Source: Streptosporangiaceae bacterium (GTDB lineage Bacteria; Actinomycetota; Actinomycetes; Streptosporangiales; Streptosporangiaceae). From it: a stretch of 39,757 nucleotides of DNA. Every line of letters begins with the position of its first letter. The first letter of the stretch is position 1. This document shows, piece after piece, positions 16,503 through 24,136 of the stretch. Location: assembly GCA_030038015.1 (NCBI GenBank), contig JASHPR010000385.1:1-39757 (forward strand). Reading direction: 5' to 3'. The position numbers and the translations under genes are program-made. The notes below the pieces were generated by a model. That model was given only the letters and a program-made list of their open reading frames with translations, was not told where the DNA came from and did no database searches.

Positions 16503-17409
16503 AGCCGCCAGCGCGCTGGCCAGCCACGGATTGCGCAAGCCAACCGCGCGGCGTCTTGCCGATGCCGCCGCGCGAGCCTGCCTCGCGCAGGCAGGAAGAA
16601 AGCCCGGCGATGTCGACATGCTGATCAACGCCGGTGTCTACCGGGAAGACAGCATGGGCGAGCCGGCGCTCGCCGCCCTCATACAGGAGGACATCGGGGC
16701 CAACCTGGGCCAGCCGCCGATCGGAGGGCAGGGCACCTTCTCGTTCGACCTCATGAACGGCACCTGCGGCGTGATCAGCGCCATCCAGGTTGAGACGGGC
16801 TTCCTGCGTTCCGGCGTCATCCGGCTCGGCGCGATCGTGGCCAGCGACGTCGAACCGAATCTCAAGGATCCGGGAACTGCCCCCTTCCGGCCGGCCGGCG
16901 GCGCAATGCTCCTCGGCTGGGATGACAGCCCGGCCGGGTTCACCGATTTCTACGAGGAGACATTTCCCGAGTACGAGGATCTGTTCGTCAGCGGGCTGGC
17001 GTGGCAGGAGCGGCACGGGCTCCGGGTCCCGCGGCAAGCAGCCGGCCGGCACCAGATGGTCATTGACTCCAAACCCGGGTACCAAGGCCGTCTTACCGAC
17101 TGCGCCGAGGAGGCGACCCGCCGCTTCCTGCGCCGGCTGGGGATGGACATGAGCGAAATCGACCTGCTCGTCCCTGCTCCCTCCGTCCCGGACTTCCTGG
17201 ACCCGCTGCGGGTAAGACTGGGCATCCCGGGGGACCGAGTCGCCTATGTAGCAGAAGGCCTGGAGATGGCCTACAGCACCGGGCCCATCGCCGCACTGCA
17301 GGCGGCCCTCAAGTCGGGCCGTCTGCGCGATGCCCGGAACACCCTCATGGTCGCGGCCGGGGCGGGAATCACGGTCGCCCTCGCCCTGTACCGGCAGACA
17401 CCGCCTTGA
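16486..17409 (+). CDS. degenerate KAS III-like protein
   Basis: A 307-residue thiolase-fold protein paired with the active KAS III. A cysteine sits at the nucleophile position (Cys94, in MNGTCGVIS), but the histidine region reads VPAPSVPD instead of PHQ, and the asparagine region reads AYSTGPIAA. The first ~45 residues of a normal KAS III are missing. Canonical Claisen condensation by this protein alone is therefore unlikely. The 17-bp overlap with the preceding gene and their shared fold suggest an obligate partner, as in the PqsBC heterodimer, where one subunit has lost catalytic residues. An acyl-transfer or product-shaping role is an inference. Confidence 0.82.
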   Translation: MGAHIEAASALASHGLRKPTARRLADAAARACLAQAGRKPGDVDMLINAGVYREDSMGEPALAALIQEDIGANLGQPPIGGQGTFSFDLMNGTCGVISAIQVETGFLRSGVIRLGAIVASDVEPNLKDPGTAPFRPAGGAMLLGWDDSPAGFTDFYEETFPEYEDLFVSGLAWQERHGLRVPRQAAGRHQMVIDSKPGYQGRLTDCAEEATRRFLRRLGMDMSEIDLLVPAPSVPDFLDPLRVRLGIPGDRVAYVAEGLEMAYSTGPIAALQAALKSGRLRDARNTLMVAAGAGITVALALYRQTPP

Positions 17410-17413
17410 GCGG

Positions 17414-18442
17414 ATGACGAAGATGAACCGCACGGCGCGGTCACTGATCGCTGCGGGGGCCCCGGCTGCCGGTTTTGCCGCCCTCGCCGCGAATCCCACG
17501 GTCAGGCAGGAGGCGCGGCGGATCGGCCGGTTCGCCCGGCCGCTACGGCGCAGCGTGACCCGGGCGCCGCTGCCGCCATGCCTCCCGCCCGGCCGCGTGA
17601 TCAACCTGCCCGGCCGTGGCGAGGTCTTCGTGCGCGACTCCGGCGGCCTCCGCGGGGGTCCCGCCGTGCTGCTCCTGCACGGCTGGACCGCCAGCGCTGA
17701 CCTCAACTTCTTCCCGGCCTACGACTCGCTCGCGAAGTCTTACCGGGTCATCGCGCCTGACCTGCGGGGGCACGGGCGCGGGTTGCGGTCAGCCGAACCG
17801 TTCAGCCTCGAAGACTGCGCCGACGACGCCGCCGCGCTCCTGGACCAGCTCGGGGCCCAGCATGTGATCGTCGTCGGATACTCGATGGGCGGCGCGGTCG
17901 GGCTGCTGCTGGCCCGGCGGCATCCCGGCAGGGTGGAGGCTCTGGTCATGCAGGCCACGGCGCTCGAATGGCGCCAGAAGGCCCGCGAGCGGATGGTCTG
18001 GCGCCTGCTGTCAGTGCTTGAGCTAAGCCTGCGGTTCGGTGCGGGCGCCGGCCTTGTCGACCGGGTCCTTCGCCAGGCGATCGAGGAGTCGCCCGAGCTC
18101 GACGTCTACCGGCCGTGGCTGGCCGCAGAATTCCGCCGCGGGCTGACGCGCGAACTCGGCGGCGCAGGACGAGCGCTGAGCCGTTATGACGCGCGGCCGT
18201 GGGCGGGCCGGCTGGGCCTCCCCGCGGTCATGCTCATCACGACCGGAGACCGGCTGGTGCGCCCTGCTAAGCAGCAAGCACTCGCCGAAGCGCTGCATGC
18301 GCAAGTGATCGAGGCTGACGCCGACCACGACCTCCCGCTGGTCAAGAGCGACGAGTATGCGCGCCTGACCAAGCTCGCCGTCGATACCGCCGCCGCGGCC
18401 GCTGGGCTCAAGGGCCCCGGCAGGTTCCTGCGCCGAGGTTAG
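17414..18442 (+). CDS. alpha/beta hydrolase
   Basis: A 342-residue serine hydrolase with a complete triad: Ser157 (GYSMGG), Asp279 (TTGDRLV) and His305 (DADHDL). The segment LLLHGWTAS supplies the oxyanion hole, and LRGHGRG follows. The first ~60 residues contain a weak hydrophobic alanine-rich stretch (SLIAAGAPAAGFAALAA), perhaps a membrane-associated leader. The start is ATG 17414 or 17423, immediately after the KAS-like stop, so the three genes form one operon. It may release or trim the acyl product of the ketosynthase pair. It ends 26 bp before the convergent exporter gene. Confidence 0.9.
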   Translation: MTKMNRTARSLIAAGAPAAGFAALAANPTVRQEARRIGRFARPLRRSVTRAPLPPCLPPGRVINLPGRGEVFVRDSGGLRGGPAVLLLHGWTASADLNFFPAYDSLAKSYRVIAPDLRGHGRGLRSAEPFSLEDCADDAAALLDQLGAQHVIVVGYSMGGAVGLLLARRHPGRVEALVMQATALEWRQKARERMVWRLLSVLELSLRFGAGAGLVDRVLRQAIEESPELDVYRPWLAAEFRRGLTRELGGAGRALSRYDARPWAGRLGLPAVMLITTGDRLVRPAKQQALAEALHAQVIEADADHDLPLVKSDEYARLTKLAVDTAAAAAGLKGPGRFLRRG

Positions 18443-18468
18443 CTGCTGGACACTGCCGGATGAGACCG

Positions 18469-19980
18469 CTAGCTGCCGGCCAGGTCAGCGCGGCGGACGC
18501 GGATCGCGGTGATCGCGGCCAGGAGAATGAGCACGGCGATCGCGGCGGCGACCAGGAAGGCCCGGTCGAAGCCGGCCGCCAGCGCGTGCTGGTATGCCGC
18601 GTGCCACGTGGCGGCCGGCGGCGACGCCGCCCGGGCAGCCGCGGCCGCCTGGGCCCGGGCGCTGTCGGAGACCACCGTCCAGGCCACGGTGCCCAGCACC
18701 GCGAGGCCGATGGAACCGCCTATCTGGCGGCCGGCGTTGAGCAGGCTGGCGGCAGCCCCGGAGTCCGCCTCGGGGACGCGGGCCAGGGCGACCAGCGTCA
18801 GCGGGACGATCAGCAGGCCGAATGCGGTCCCGATGACCAGGCCGGGGCCGAGCAGCCCGCCCGCGTACGTGCCGTGCTCAGGCACCCGGGACAGCCAGTA
18901 CAGGCCCCCGGTGGCGGCGGCGCCGCCGGCCAGCAGCAGCGGGCGCGCGCCGATCCGCTGCACGAGCGCGGCAGCGGCGGCGGAACCGGCCAGCATCACG
19001 ACGGTCACAGGCAGGAACGCCACTCCCGTCTTGAGCGGCGAGTAACCCCACACGTCCTGCACGAACAGGGTGAGGAAGAAGAACATGCCGAAGATGGCGG
19101 TCCCCACGCTCAGCATGATGAGGTTCGCTCCGACCCGGTCCCGGCTGCGCAGCAGCCGCGCCGGCAGCAGCGCGTGGCGGCTGCGCGCCTCGATGACCGC
19201 GAACGCGCCGAGCAGGACCGCGCCGGCTGCCAGCGAGGCCACCACCCTGCCGTCGCCCCACTGCGACACCCCGTTCTGGCTGGCAGCGGCGTTGGTAAGG
19301 CCGTAGACGAGCGCGGTCACTCCCGCGGTTCCGGTGATGGCGCCCGGAAGGTCGAACCGGCCCCCCCTCCGGCGGGGTGCGGCGGGCAGCACGGCTGGGG
19401 CCGCGAGCGCGACAGCGACGCCGATCGGCACGTTGACGAACAGCACCCACCGCCACGAGACGTACGTGACGAGCAGCCCCCCGGCGATCAGCCCGACGAC
19501 GGTGCCGGCCACGCTCATCGCGGAGTACACGCCCATCGCCCGGCTGCGGGCCGCCCCTTCCGGGAACGTCGTCGCGATCAGCGCCAGCGCGGTGGGCGCG
19601 ACGATGGCGCCGCCCGCGCCCTGCACGGCCCGGGCCGCCAGCAGCCACGCCGGAGAGGTGGCGAGCCCGCCCGCGAGGGACGCGGCCACGAACAGCAGCA
19701 GGCCGGTGACGAACATCCGGCGCCGCCCGAGCAGATCACCGGCACGGCCGCCGAGCAGCAGCAGCCCGCCGAGCACCAGGGCATAAGCGTTGACGACCCA
19801 CTCCAGGCCGCTGCCGGAGAATCGCAGTGCCGCCTGAATGTGCGGCAGCGCGACGGTGACGATGGTCGCGTCCAGCACGACCATCAGCTGCGCGGTCGCG
19901 ATGACCAGCAGCGCCACGCCAAGGTGGCCGCCCTTGTTCCCGGTGCCTGCCTCACTGGTTGCGGAAAGTGTCGTTGCCAT
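18469..19980 (-). CDS. MFS transporter, DHA2 (EmrB/QacA) family
   Basis: A 503-residue proton-coupled drug/metabolite exporter with about 14 hydrophobic helices. Family signatures are present: TM1 with VVLDATIVTVALP, motif A as GRAGDLLGRRRMF, and the TM5 region ending SWRWVLFVNVPIG. It is divergent from the sensor kinase gene across 166 bp containing a TACTCC-N4-GGAGTA operator-like repeat, so it is probably the target of that two-component system. It could export the product of the ketosynthase operon or give resistance to a toxic compound. Confidence 0.93.
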   Translation of the reverse strand: MATTLSATSEAGTGNKGGHLGVALLVIATAQLMVVLDATIVTVALPHIQAALRFSGSGLEWVVNAYALVLGGLLLLGGRAGDLLGRRRMFVTGLLLFVAASLAGGLATSPAWLLAARAVQGAGGAIVAPTALALIATTFPEGAARSRAMGVYSAMSVAGTVVGLIAGGLLVTYVSWRWVLFVNVPIGVAVALAAPAVLPAAPRRRGGRFDLPGAITGTAGVTALVYGLTNAAASQNGVSQWGDGRVVASLAAGAVLLGAFAVIEARSRHALLPARLLRSRDRVGANLIMLSVGTAIFGMFFFLTLFVQDVWGYSPLKTGVAFLPVTVVMLAGSAAAAALVQRIGARPLLLAGGAAATGGLYWLSRVPEHGTYAGGLLGPGLVIGTAFGLLIVPLTLVALARVPEADSGAAASLLNAGRQIGGSIGLAVLGTVAWTVVSDSARAQAAAAARAASPPAATWHAAYQHALAAGFDRAFLVAAAIAVLILLAAITAIRVRRADLAGS

Positions 19981-20071
19981 ACCTGCGATGCTGCCGGCCG
20001 GGCGGCCCGCCGTCGTCGTGCGCGGGAAGCGTCTTCTGCCTGCTCAGCGCGGATGCGGCGGCCTGCGCGGG

Positions 20072-20087
20072 TACTCCGCGGGGAGTA
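20072..20087. promoter_or_regulatory. inverted repeat TACTCC-N4-GGAGTA between exporter and kinase genes
   Basis: A perfect 6+6-bp inverted repeat, 60 bp upstream of the kinase start and 92 bp upstream of the exporter start. A dyad of this size in a divergent exporter/two-component promoter region is a good candidate binding site for the NarL-type response regulator encoded downstream. Confidence 0.55.
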
Positions 20088-20146
20088 GCCGGAAATGGGT
20101 CCGGCCGGCGAACGCGGCCGGAGGGCCGCGCGCGTACGCTCAGGGA

Positions 20147-20929
20147 ATGCGCACCGATCGCGGCCGGCGGACGTTCTACGCGGCCGGATGGGTCATCTCG
20201 GCCGGCGTCATGGTCGTGACGTTCCGCATCTGGCAGCTGCACCTCCGCGAGGTCGAGCAGCGCGCGGAAGAGGCCGAGCGGACCAGGGACGAAGCCGCCC
20301 GCCGCAGGGCGATGGGGGAACGGCTGCGGATCGCCCGGGAGCTGCACGATTCCCTGACGCACAGCATCTCCGTGATCCGTGTTCAGGCAGGCGTGGCGGT
20401 GCACCTGGCGCGCAAGCGCGGCGAGGACGTGCCGCCGGCGCTGCTGGCGATCCAGGAGGCGGCCGCGGACGCCGCGCGGGAACTGCGCACGACGCTCACC
20501 GTGCTGCGCAGCCAGGAGGACGGCGACGGCAGCGGCCTTGGCCAGCTGGACAGCCTGGTGGGACGCGCGCGGGCCGCCGGGCTCCCCGTGACGGTGACCG
20601 TGACCGGCCCCGAGCGGGCGCTCCCGCCGGAAGTGGACCAGGCTGCCTACCGGATCGTCCAGGAAGCGCTCACCAACGTAAGCCGTCACGCCGGGCGGGC
20701 CTGCGCGTCGGTTCACCTGCACTACACGCCCGGTGCGCTCGCCGTCCAGGTCGACGACGACGGCACGGGGACCGGCACCGGCGCTGGCCCCCGGCCGGCG
20801 GGCCCCGGGCTGGGCCTCATCGGCATGCGGGAACGGGTGACCGCGCTCGGCGGCCGGCTCCACGCCGGACCGCGGGACGGCGGCGGCTTCCGGGTGCGCG
20901 CCGAACTCCCCGCGCGGGCACCGTCTTGA
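20147..20929 (+). CDS. NarL-type sensor histidine kinase, minimal sensor
   Basis: A 260-residue HisKA_3-type kinase. One transmembrane helix (residues ~10-27) is followed by a short charged coiled-coil linker (EVEQRAEEAERTRDEAARRR), the phospho-acceptor His67 in RIARELHDSL, and the HATPase domain with YRIVQEALTNVSRHAG and GLGLIGMRERV. There is almost no extracellular or GAF/PAS sensor region, so it must sense through the membrane helix or a partner. The start at 20147 is preferred because in-frame extension upstream crosses the promoter and the exporter N-terminus. The stop overlaps the response-regulator start by 4 nt. Confidence 0.88.
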   Translation: MRTDRGRRTFYAAGWVISAGVMVVTFRIWQLHLREVEQRAEEAERTRDEAARRRAMGERLRIARELHDSLTHSISVIRVQAGVAVHLARKRGEDVPPALLAIQEAAADAARELRTTLTVLRSQEDGDGSGLGQLDSLVGRARAAGLPVTVTVTGPERALPPEVDQAAYRIVQEALTNVSRHAGRACASVHLHYTPGALAVQVDDDGTGTGTGAGPRPAGPGLGLIGMRERVTALGGRLHAGPRDGGGFRVRAELPARAPS

Positions 20930-21591
20930 TCAGGATCCTGCTGGCCGACGACCAGGCGCTGATCCGCAGCGGCATCCGCTCGCTGCTCGAAGCCGAGGAC
21001 GACATCGACGTGGTCGCCGAGGCCGCCGACGGGCGGCAGGCGGTGACGCTGGCCGCCGAGCACCGCCCGGACATCGCTCTGGTGGACATTCAGATGCCGG
21101 TGCTGGACGGCATCGAGGCCACCCGGCAGATCGTCGCGGACGAGCGGCTGGACAAGGTGCGCGTGGTGATCCTCACCAACTTCGGGCTCGACGAGTACAT
21201 CTTCCGCGCGCTGCGGGCCGGGGCGTACGGGTTCCTGCTGAAGGACACCGCTCCGGCCGAGCTGCTGCAGGCGCTGCGGGTCGTCATGCGCGGGGACGCG
21301 CTGCTGTCTCCCGCGGTCACCCGCCGCCTGATCAGCGAGTTCGTCGCCCGGCCTCCGGACGCGGTCGCCGCGGCAGGGATGGAAAGCCTCACCAACAGGG
21401 AACGGGAGGTGGTGGCGCTCGTCGCGCACGGCCTTTCCAACGACGAGATCGCCAAGGCCATGGTGCTCAGCCCCGCCACCGCCAAGACCCACGTCAGCCG
21501 CGCGATGATCAAGCTCGGCGCCCGCGACCGGGCGCAGCTCGTGGTCTTCGCCTACCAGGCCGGCCTGGTCACCCCGCGCGCTGCCGGGTGA
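20926..21591 (+). CDS. NarL/LuxR-family response regulator
   Basis: A 221-residue two-domain regulator. The receiver domain has the acidic pair Asp8/Asp9, phospho-acceptor Asp54, Thr84 and Lys106; the C-terminal LuxR helix-turn-helix runs from SLTNREREVVALVAHG to AMIKLGARDRAQ. The start is TTG at 20926, overlapping the kinase stop (TTGA), as no ATG or GTG is in place before the conserved IRILLADDQ. With the kinase it likely controls the divergent exporter through the repeat at 20072-20087. Its recognition helix (ATAKTHVSRAMI) differs from that of mycobacterial DosR as recalled, so it is probably not the regulator of the DosR-like boxes. Confidence 0.93.
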   Translation: MIRILLADDQALIRSGIRSLLEAEDDIDVVAEAADGRQAVTLAAEHRPDIALVDIQMPVLDGIEATRQIVADERLDKVRVVILTNFGLDEYIFRALRAGAYGFLLKDTAPAELLQALRVVMRGDALLSPAVTRRLISEFVARPPDAVAAAGMESLTNREREVVALVAHGLSNDEIAKAMVLSPATAKTHVSRAMIKLGARDRAQLVVFAYQAGLVTPRAAG

Positions 21592-21728
21592 CCTGCACCG
21601 GGGCCTGCCTGGTCGCCGGGCCCGTGAGGTGGCCCGCCCAGCTGGACCCCGGCCACGTCCGGCCGCATGCGGGATGCCGCGGGGCAGGAACGGCCGGGCC
21701 AGGGCACAGACCACTGGGGCAGCAAGAC

Positions 21729-21742
21729 AGGACTAAGGGCCC
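21729..21742. promoter_or_regulatory. DosR-like box upstream of the small receiver-like gene
   Basis: AGGACTAAGGGCCC, which on the other strand reads GGGCCCTTAGTCCT. It matches the DosR core with one terminal mismatch and has the same outer bases (GGGCC-N4-GTCCT) as the box at 28454-28467. It lies 55 bp before the start at 21798. No clear tandem partner is seen. Confidence 0.35.
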
Positions 21743-21797
21743 TGCCAGCGGCGCAGCAGCAAGTGCCTTCATGGAAGTAGAAGGCCAGGTGGGGCGT

Positions 21798-22232
21798 ATG
21801 AAACAGCGAGTACCCAGGAGAGCATGGCGCGCAGGGGCGGCGACGCATCGCCCGCGAGTTCTCATCGAGGACGGACACCCGGCGCTGGCGATTTCAGACT
21901 TCTCCATGTTCGGGCAGGCGGGCTTTGACGTCGCTTTCTGTTCAGGTCCAGGGCGTGACCCGTCGGCTTGCCCGCTGCTGCGCGGGGAGCGGTGCCCCCT
22001 CGTGGCTGGTGCCGACGCCGTGCTGCACGGTCTTGACCCGGAGCTCGGCATCGCTGCGGCCATCCGCCGGCAGAGCCCGCGCACGCCGGTGATCGTCGAG
22101 CAGGAGCGCGATCCCGACGGCTGCCTGCCACCGGTGCCCGCAGGCTGCCTGCCGCTGGTCTCCCCGTGCTCGGTGAAAGGGCAGATCGACGCCTTGTGGC
22201 AGGCACTCACGCTGCCGGCCCGGCCAAGGTGA
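21798..22232 (+). CDS. small protein with receiver-like N-terminus
   Basis: A 144-residue protein of unassigned family. After a basic leader (MKQRVPRRAWRAG) it reads RPRVLIEDGHPALAISDFSMF, which resembles the first strand and helix of a response-regulator receiver, but no clear phospho-acceptor site follows. Six cysteines are present. The region GADAVLHGLDPELGIAAAIRR with the later PVIVEQE strand continues an alternating alpha/beta pattern. The start at 21798 has GGTGGGGCGT upstream and is preferred over longer forms. It lies 206 bp after the response regulator and may have its own promoter with a DosR-like box. The likely role, a pseudo-receiver or stress protein, is speculative. Confidence 0.6.
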   Translation: MKQRVPRRAWRAGAATHRPRVLIEDGHPALAISDFSMFGQAGFDVAFCSGPGRDPSACPLLRGERCPLVAGADAVLHGLDPELGIAAAIRRQSPRTPVIVEQERDPDGCLPPVPAGCLPLVSPCSVKGQIDALWQALTLPARPR

Positions 22233-22395
22233 CCGGCGCACACAACAGCCCAGCAGAGCACATTCCCGCTTTCCCAGACCGCAAGCCACATCCGGCCCAC
22301 GCCGCGAAGCTCCCCCGCAGCCGTGGGCATGTTCCCGCCGGGCAGGTCACGACGGCGCCAGGTCCCGCAAGGCCACCTCATCGGCTGCCAGCAAA

Positions 22396-22414
22396 GCCGC
22401 GACCGGGTCGCGGC
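22396..22414. terminator. hairpin between convergent genes
   Basis: GCCGCGAC-CGG-GTCGCGGC forms a perfect 8-bp stem with a 3-nt loop in the 204-bp gap between the convergent genes ending at 22232 and 22437. It could serve as a bidirectional terminator; no T-tract is present. Confidence 0.4.
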
Positions 22415-22436
22415 GCAGGCGTTATCCGGTCGCCGG

Positions 22437-22712
22437 CTACCCAGCCGTCCGGCCGCGGCTGAAATCGTCCAGTACCTCCTGGGCCGCGGCGAAGAACCCT
22501 ACCCAGTACCGGTTGCCGAATTCGCCGTCGTTGCCGAGCTCGAAGCTCGCGACGAAGTCGCGCAGCTCATCGACTGTCGCGAAGTCGCGCGCCCAGGTGG
22601 TCCCTTCCTCGCGCCCCCGCCGGTAGTCGTCGGCCTGCTGCGCCTCAACCGTGGCGGCCGGCCTGGCGGGCACCGTCACGGCCGCCGGACTCGGGCGTAT
22701 CGTGCTGCTCAT
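22437..22712 (-). CDS. small acidic hypothetical protein at the end of the Por-Nfn operon
   Basis: A 91-residue protein of no recognised family. The first ~30 residues are low-complexity and proline/alanine-rich. The remainder, from DDYRRGREEGTTWARDFAT through VDELRDFVASFELG to YWVGFFAAAQEVLDDF, is predicted helical with many aromatic and acidic residues. The start at ATG 22712 has a strong AAAGGAGG ribosome-binding site inside the 3' end of the upstream oxidoreductase gene (68-bp overlap), so it is translated as part of that operon. A small accessory or stabilising subunit of the oxidoreductase is possible but unproven. Confidence 0.65.
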   Translation of the reverse strand: MSSTIRPSPAAVTVPARPAATVEAQQADDYRRGREEGTTWARDFATVDELRDFVASFELGNDGEFGNRYWVGFFAAAQEVLDDFSRGRTAG

Positions 22713-24132
22713 CGCGGCCTCCTTTCTCTGCGGCACGCTGCTGCAGGTACTCATGGACGGCTGTCGCCGCCCTGCGGCCCGCGCCCATGGCCAGGATCAC
22801 CGTTGCGGCACCGGTGACGATATCGCCGCCCGCGTACACACCCTCACGGCTCGTAGCGCCCGTCTGCTCGTCGGCGACGATGCAGCCGTGCCGGTCGACG
22901 TCGAGGCCCTGAGTCGTCTTCGGGACAAGGGGGTTCGGGTTGGTGCCGAGGGCGATGACGACGACATCGGCTTCCATCGTGAACTCCGAGCCGGGCACCG
23001 GGACCGGACGCCGGCGGCCCGATTCGTCCGGCTCGCCGAGTTCGGTGCGGATGCACTCGATGCCCCGGACCCACCCGTTGTCGTCGCCGAGGAAGCGCGT
23101 CGGGACGGTGAGCCAGTCGAAGATCACGCCCTCCTCGCGCGCCCGCTCGTAGTCCTCCGCCCGGGCGCCCTTTTCCCGTTCGGAGCGGCGGTACACGATG
23201 TGGGCCTCCTCGGCGCCGAGGCGGACCGAGCAGCGCGCCGCGTCCATCGCGGTGTCGCCGGCGCCGATGATCGCGGCCCGTCTTGGCTGACGGATGGGCG
23301 TGTCGTACTCGGGGAACGAGTACGCGTGCATCAGGTTGACGCGGGTGAGGAACTCGTTGGCCGAGTAGATGCCCTTGAGGTTTTCCCCGGGGACGTTCAT
23401 GAAGATCGGTGAGCCCGCGCCCGTTCCGACAAAGACCGCCGAGTAGCCGAGCTCGTCGATGAGCTGCTCGATGGTGACCGTCTTGCCGATGATGACGTCG
23501 CGGACAAATTCGACGCCGAGCGCCTTGAGGTGCGCCACGTCTTCGTCGACGATCTCCTTCGGCAGGCGGTACTGGGGGATCCCGTAGCGCAGGACGCCGC
23601 CGAACGCGTGCAGCGCCTCGAAGACCGTCACGGGATAGCCGAGCTGCGCGAGGTCGCTGGCCGCCGTGAGGCCGGCCGGGCCCGAGCCGACGATCGCGAT
23701 CTTCTGGTCGCGCCACACCTCGGCCGCGGCGGTCTCACCGCCGTTCCCGTGGCTGCGCTCCCAGTCGGCGACAAAGCGCTCCAGCCGGCCGATGCCCACG
23801 GGGTCCTGGTGGGGGAAGAGCACGCAGCGCAACTCGCACTGGTGCTCGACCGGGCAGACCCGGCCGCAGATCGCGGGCAGCAGGTTGCGGCGGCGGATCG
23901 CCGCGGCGGCGCCCCCGAAGTCCCCCAGCGCGACGTGGCGCACGAAGTCGCGGATGGGCACGTTGACCGGGCAGCCCTGCTCGCACACGGGGTCCTGGCA
24001 GACAAGGCACCGCCGGGCCTCGGCGATGGCCCGCTCCACGGTGTAGCCCTCGGCGACCTCGTCCCAGCTGCGCCGGCGTTCCTGCGGATCCCGGCACGGC
24101 ATAGCGGTCTTGTGCGGATAGACGATGGGCAT
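22645..24132 (-). CDS. NfnB/GltD-like NAD(P)-dependent oxidoreductase, large subunit
   Basis: A 495-residue flavoprotein of the glutamate-synthase small-subunit/NfnB/SudA family. Eight N-terminal cysteines (42, 45, 50, 54 and 89, 93, 99, 103) can hold two [4Fe-4S] clusters. The FAD motif GSGPAG lies at 149-154 and a second Rossmann motif (IGAGDTAMDAAR) near 285 binds NADPH. No GltB gene is nearby, and the preceding gene encodes the NfnA-type partner, so it is more likely a ferredoxin:NAD(P) transhydrogenase than glutamate synthase. It starts 4 bp after the NfnA-like stop, with a strong GGAGGTAA. Its C-terminal tail after EYLQQRA is charged and poorly structured and overlaps the small downstream gene. 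Confidence 0.9.
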   Translation of the reverse strand: MPIVYPHKTAMPCRDPQERRRSWDEVAEGYTVERAIAEARRCLVCQDPVCEQGCPVNVPIRDFVRHVALGDFGGAAAAIRRRNLLPAICGRVCPVEHQCELRCVLFPHQDPVGIGRLERFVADWERSHGNGGETAAAEVWRDQKIAIVGSGPAGLTAASDLAQLGYPVTVFEALHAFGGVLRYGIPQYRLPKEIVDEDVAHLKALGVEFVRDVIIGKTVTIEQLIDELGYSAVFVGTGAGSPIFMNVPGENLKGIYSANEFLTRVNLMHAYSFPEYDTPIRQPRRAAIIGAGDTAMDAARCSVRLGAEEAHIVYRRSEREKGARAEDYERAREEGVIFDWLTVPTRFLGDDNGWVRGIECIRTELGEPDESGRRRPVPVPGSEFTMEADVVVIALGTNPNPLVPKTTQGLDVDRHGCIVADEQTGATSREGVYAGGDIVTGAATVILAMGAGRRAATAVHEYLQQRAAEKGGRDEQHDTPESGGRDGARQAGRHG

Positions 24133-24136
24133 GGCG

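Noticed and set aside
8378-18442. OleABCD-type olefin biosynthesis from the epimerase, KAS III and hydrolases
   Set aside because: No OleC-like AMP-ligase/beta-lactone synthetase is present and the genes are not contiguous.
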